Notes under the pieces: generated by a model
Databases searched by the model: none
What the model was told of the DNA's origin: nothing
Seen by the model: the letters and a program-made list of their open reading frames with translations, nothing else
Made by a program: the position numbers and the translations under genes
Shown: piece by piece, positions 60,861 to 64,000 of the stretch
Layout of the letters: the number at the start of each line of letters is the position of its first letter
Numbering within the stretch: position 1 is the stretch's first letter
DNA from: Ciborinia camelliae
Taxonomy: Eukaryota; Ascomycota; Leotiomycetes; Helotiales; Sclerotiniaceae
Length of the DNA stretch: 64,000 nucleotides
Reading direction: 5' to 3'
NCBI GenBank assembly: GCA_025890175.1
Contig: JANPYM010000009.1
Coordinates: 2,410,250 to 2,474,249, forward strand

Positions 60861-62378
60861 GAGCACTAAAAGAAGGTGCTGCCGCATATAGTATAGAACC
60901 TACTATCTCCAGTCAGATATAATCAAATTGAAACATTTCATTTCATTACCCAGATACCTACTCAAACAAAGCCATTGATTCCATATACACAAACTTAAAA
61001 TCAAAGTCCATGTACAGATTACTTATCGAATAGAAGTTGAAGCACAGTAACAGTTAGAAGATACGCAGAACCATAATTATCAGGAAACATTATCTAATAT
61101 ATGTCAATCTGATCCCATGTGATGCCAGAAATTGCTATGGCGATAATATCTACCTACCTTGTATTTTATATCATCAATTAGTTCAGATATTTCAATATGT
61201 TGAAATAATGAAATGAGGAGATCTTCGAATTTGGATTCGGAGATTTGATATTGATTGTTTGATTTAAATTTATAGATTTAGAGTTATTATTCGAATTTAT
61301 ATGAAGATGTGCTATTGATTAGTTGATTCAAATCTGTAGATTCGCTGTTAAAGTAGAACAATTCGAAGATCTCTATACAAGACTTTTCAGGACGCAATAG
61401 AACATTAACGTAGATTAAGATTGTCGAATCAATTGGATGGGCAGATAATAATATCTCAAAGTCAAAAAGTTTATTTAAACCTTCTAAAGCTTTTGAACTC
61501 TTGAAAATAGGGTTTCGAGCGTTTGATTATATAATAGAATCGAAATTGTGATGAATTTCCCATCTCATAGACCCCTTTTTAAATCTCGCTAACGCCCTCA
61601 TTACTCATTATTGTTTTGTTATATATAATCAAAAAACTTTTCTATACGGAATGAACATAGATCCTAATGAAGGTATAACTTAATGAATAGTCTATGGATT
61701 CCTCATTATAAGTATTCGTGGGTTGGAGGCAGAAAATAGACTCAAACCAAAATGAACATTGCCACCACTACCTAGGTACCTAAGCTATAGATGCCACACC
61801 CCAAAGCGTAACGCTACACACTCAACTTCATATTATAAACCCTAATACAGCTTATTAATCCACTCCGGCTACTAGGTCATATTGATTTCCAAGTTATTTT
61901 ATATATTTCCTCCAGTGCCTATGTACCTAACAAAAGTATTTAGAGTGATAAAGCGTTTATGTTGATATATCGACGTAGTATAGTGAATATACAGGATATT
62001 CAAGCCGTGCGATTGTGAAGCCGAGATGAAGTTATCTATGCTTGATGTATCAAAATCGAGTGAATCGGAAAAGCAATTTCATTTTTCAAGATAGATTCTA
62101 ATGTACTGAGAAGAATGGTTTCATCTTTGAAATTTTAATTTCTGTTAATGCTAATGTGGGTCAATGTGGCATATGGCCATGCTAGACATGTTGCGTACCA
62201 TATAACTTCCTTTGATTCCAACCAGGGCTTAGATGGTCATCAACAACACTATGTATATTACAGATTACTATTCTTGCTCAACGCTTTTATCACCACCAAG
62301 GTGATATCAAGAGCTACGATACTTTCAAGCTTCAAACTTGGATATAACGATTATTTTTGAGATAAACAACACCTACCA
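60861..62378. other. AT-rich spacer
   Basis: No coding region supported; the 70-codon frame at 62148-62360 has no recognisable feature. Confidence 0.6.
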
Positions 62379-62587
62379 ATGTTCAAAATGGACCAATTAA
62401 AATCAGGAAAAGAGCGAAAACAAAGCACTTTGAACTTGGAAACTGTCAAAGGTAAGTAATTTCAAAACCTTACATCTCTTAATATATACGAGTACACACT
62501 TACTATTTGGTTTGAACAATAGCCCAAGACCACCAAGCCTTAGATGTCTCTCTTGAGACTTCGTCTGAGCAATTCATCTTCTTCTGA
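62379..62587 (+). CDS. Possible short spliced gene or gene remnant
   Basis: ATG at 62379 opens MFKMDQLKSGKERKQSTLN; donor GTAAGT after 62451 and acceptor ATAG before 62523 splice in phase into DHQALDVSLETSSEQ, ending with TGA at 62585-62587 (45 residues). Further intron-like signals follow (GTATGT near 62706, TACTAAT-AAG near 62750), and other frames downstream stay Ser/Glu-rich, so a longer gene may have been broken by an indel near 62590. No family recognised. Confidence 0.3.
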
Positions 62588-63098
62588 ACCATCCATCTTC
62601 CTCCGAGCCATCCTCCCCAATTGGATTAAGCGCACTGCTTTTCCTCTTCGAATCTCCAATGGTGGTACCTACAGGAACAGAATCTGCTGAAAATTCCATT
62701 GAAAGTATGTTAATTAATAGTATTTTAGTTTTTGATTAATACTAATAAGTTTAAGGTAAGAAAACTACTCGACCTGATGACAACAACGAAGTTGAGCGTT
62801 GACCTTATTTCTTCACTCATGGATGGCATCTCGTAGCTGTCATTGGGTCCCTATGCTTAGGAGTTTTCTGCTAGCGTTGGATATGAATACTTATTTTGAT
62901 TGCTATCGGGGGAGGGGGGGAATCTTGAATGAAATATCAATGCTATAAAAGCCGTGTCTCTATTGTGAAGACTAATGACTATAATGATGTTTTTGAAAAC
63001 CATTACTACAATGTCGGAAGGACTTTTCAAGGATAGTGTATAATGTAAATCCTATGTCTCACCCCAAAATTCTTTTGCAGAAAGCCATGGCCGAATGC
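62588..63098. other. Short spacer
   Basis: Contains the intron-like signals mentioned for the preceding entry and a G-rich GGGGGAGGGGGGG near 62908; otherwise nothing recognised. Confidence 0.55.
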
Positions 63099-63530
63099 CA
63101 GGCTTGGGCACCCGTACCTTATCCGGGGTACTTGACCTCTGCGGATGGTTTGGTTTGCCCTACCCCGTAGCATTCTATGCGGTAGTTACCGTATAAAGTA
63201 CTCGGGTATTTATCATGTGATTTTCTAATAAAGTGGTCCAAAGTTGAGGCTATTCCCAACTATAATAGAAAATCAAAATCATCAGATGGTATTATAGCCC
63301 CCTAGCCCTTCCATATATTTGAATAAAGTGTGAATTAAAATATAAAGTGAAACCCACCACCACCTACGCCCACCCATCACCAAATATATACTACACGTGA
63401 TATTCACCCTAGATACCCGAAAAATTTTGAGGGTGGTTGCCCTATCCTGCAGGGAGAAAGGAGTATGGTCAACCCACTGGGTTTCATCCCGGGTTATTTC
63501 GAGGTATACTATATCTTTTGACCAACGTTG
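63099..63530. mobile_element. Degenerate hAT-like MITE, same family as the element at 19029-19486
   Basis: Begins CAGGCTTGGGCACCCGTACC. It shares ATCATGTGATTTTCTAATAAAG-like and CAAAGTT sequences with the left arm of the first element. Its right end (…CCCGGGTTATTTCGAGGTATAC…CAACGTTG), read in reverse, aligns base for base without gaps to the first 28 bases of that element, with substitutions. No convincing 8-bp target duplication remains, so this is an older copy. About 432 bp, no open frame. Confidence 0.7.
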
Positions 63531-63988
63531 CTAGTGAATTCTTCGAAAATTCCCCTTAAGTGATGGTGATAAGATGGCGATGACGGCTACCTTGTGAATG
63601 ATAGCAGAAAGAGAAAATAAACCGAGGGCATTTATTTACAGGCCAGTCAAAATTTTAAACACTTGGCAACATTTCGCTCGAGTTAAAAGTATGGCCCAAA
63701 GACTCATCACCTTTCACTTGGATACACGGTTGTCCTGGAAAATTGTAATTGGAAGATACTTGTCCTCTGGCTAAAGAAAAAATATCAATCGAACCGTGGT
63801 GCTTTTATATTACATATCATCTTCTTGGGTATTGTAAAGAAAGTGGATGTATGAGAATTTTGAGAGTTAGGAAAGATGAAACCGAGGAGGCGATTGGGAT
63901 ACAAAGGAGGGGAATATGCCGCAAAAAGATATGAGAGTATATAAAGTCATAACAAACCAGAGTCTTATCCTCAGAACTTATTGGTAAA
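63531..63988. other. Short spacer and likely upstream region of a gene starting at the window edge
   Basis: No coding region recognised except the putative start that follows it. Confidence 0.5.
63938..63946 (+). promoter_or_regulatory. TATA box candidate
   Basis: TATATAAAG, 51 nt upstream of the ATG at 63989. Spacing suits a fungal core promoter. Confidence 0.4.
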
Positions 63989-64000
63989 ATGACGAAAGCA
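63989..64000 (+). CDS. Possible gene start cut off by the window end
   Basis: Only ATG ACG AAA GCA is visible, in an A-rich context (GGTAAAATG) downstream of a TATA box candidate. Product cannot be inferred. Confidence 0.25.

Overview
The window is nuclear DNA of a filamentous ascomycete. The genes carry short GT-AG introns (mostly 46-71 nt, several with a CTAAC-type branch site), and HET-domain, AA9 polysaccharide mono-oxygenase, PAN3 and DUF4246 families are present. Protein style and the AT-rich spacers full of short tandem repeats suggest Leotiomycetes, perhaps a Sclerotiniaceae-like plant-associated fungus. That placement is inference from memory, not a search. I see no tRNA, rRNA or CRISPR array.

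Layout. 1-1696 (-): 3'-truncated secreted type-B carboxylesterase. 1.7-9.97 kb: gene-poor spacer. 9966-12472 (+): choline/ethanolamine kinase, followed by a ~620 bp almost C-free microsatellite. 14658-16970 (+): HET-domain protein whose apparent conserved C-terminus lies in frame behind a TAG stop. 18332-20694 (-): decayed DUF4246 gene carrying a 458-bp hAT-like MITE with a perfect 8-bp target duplication. 21877-25552 (-): PAN3, with one 1.43 kb intron, divergent from 26371-27929 (+), a UBA-UAS-UBX protein of the FAF2/UBXD8 type. 30056-32986 (-): 976-residue protein built of about 21 copies of a ~30-residue helical repeat. 33-40.7 kb: spacer with a 15-bp minisatellite. 40686-42970 (-): protein with a fungal STAND-type N-terminal domain but no ATPase. 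44939-45988 (-) and 52728-53951 (+): two divergent AA9 LPMO paralogues about 6.7 kb apart. 55708-57510 (-): cytochrome P450. 58704-59078 (+): 81-residue two-helix membrane protein with a 20-nt micro-exon. 59451-~60860 (-): wrecked MFS transporter. 63099-63530: second, older member of the hAT-like MITE family. A possible gene start sits at the right edge.

How it fits together. Housekeeping functions (phospholipid synthesis, mRNA deadenylation, ER quality control) alternate with accessory ones (two LPMOs, an esterase, a P450, a HET protein, a STAND-like orphan). Two pseudogenes and at least two small inverted-repeat element families lie in the same accessory parts. I found no gene cluster with one shared pathway. 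The least explained items are the 21-repeat protein, the HET gene split by a stop, the long ORF-bearing PAN3 intron, and several short palindromic elements in AT-rich spacers.
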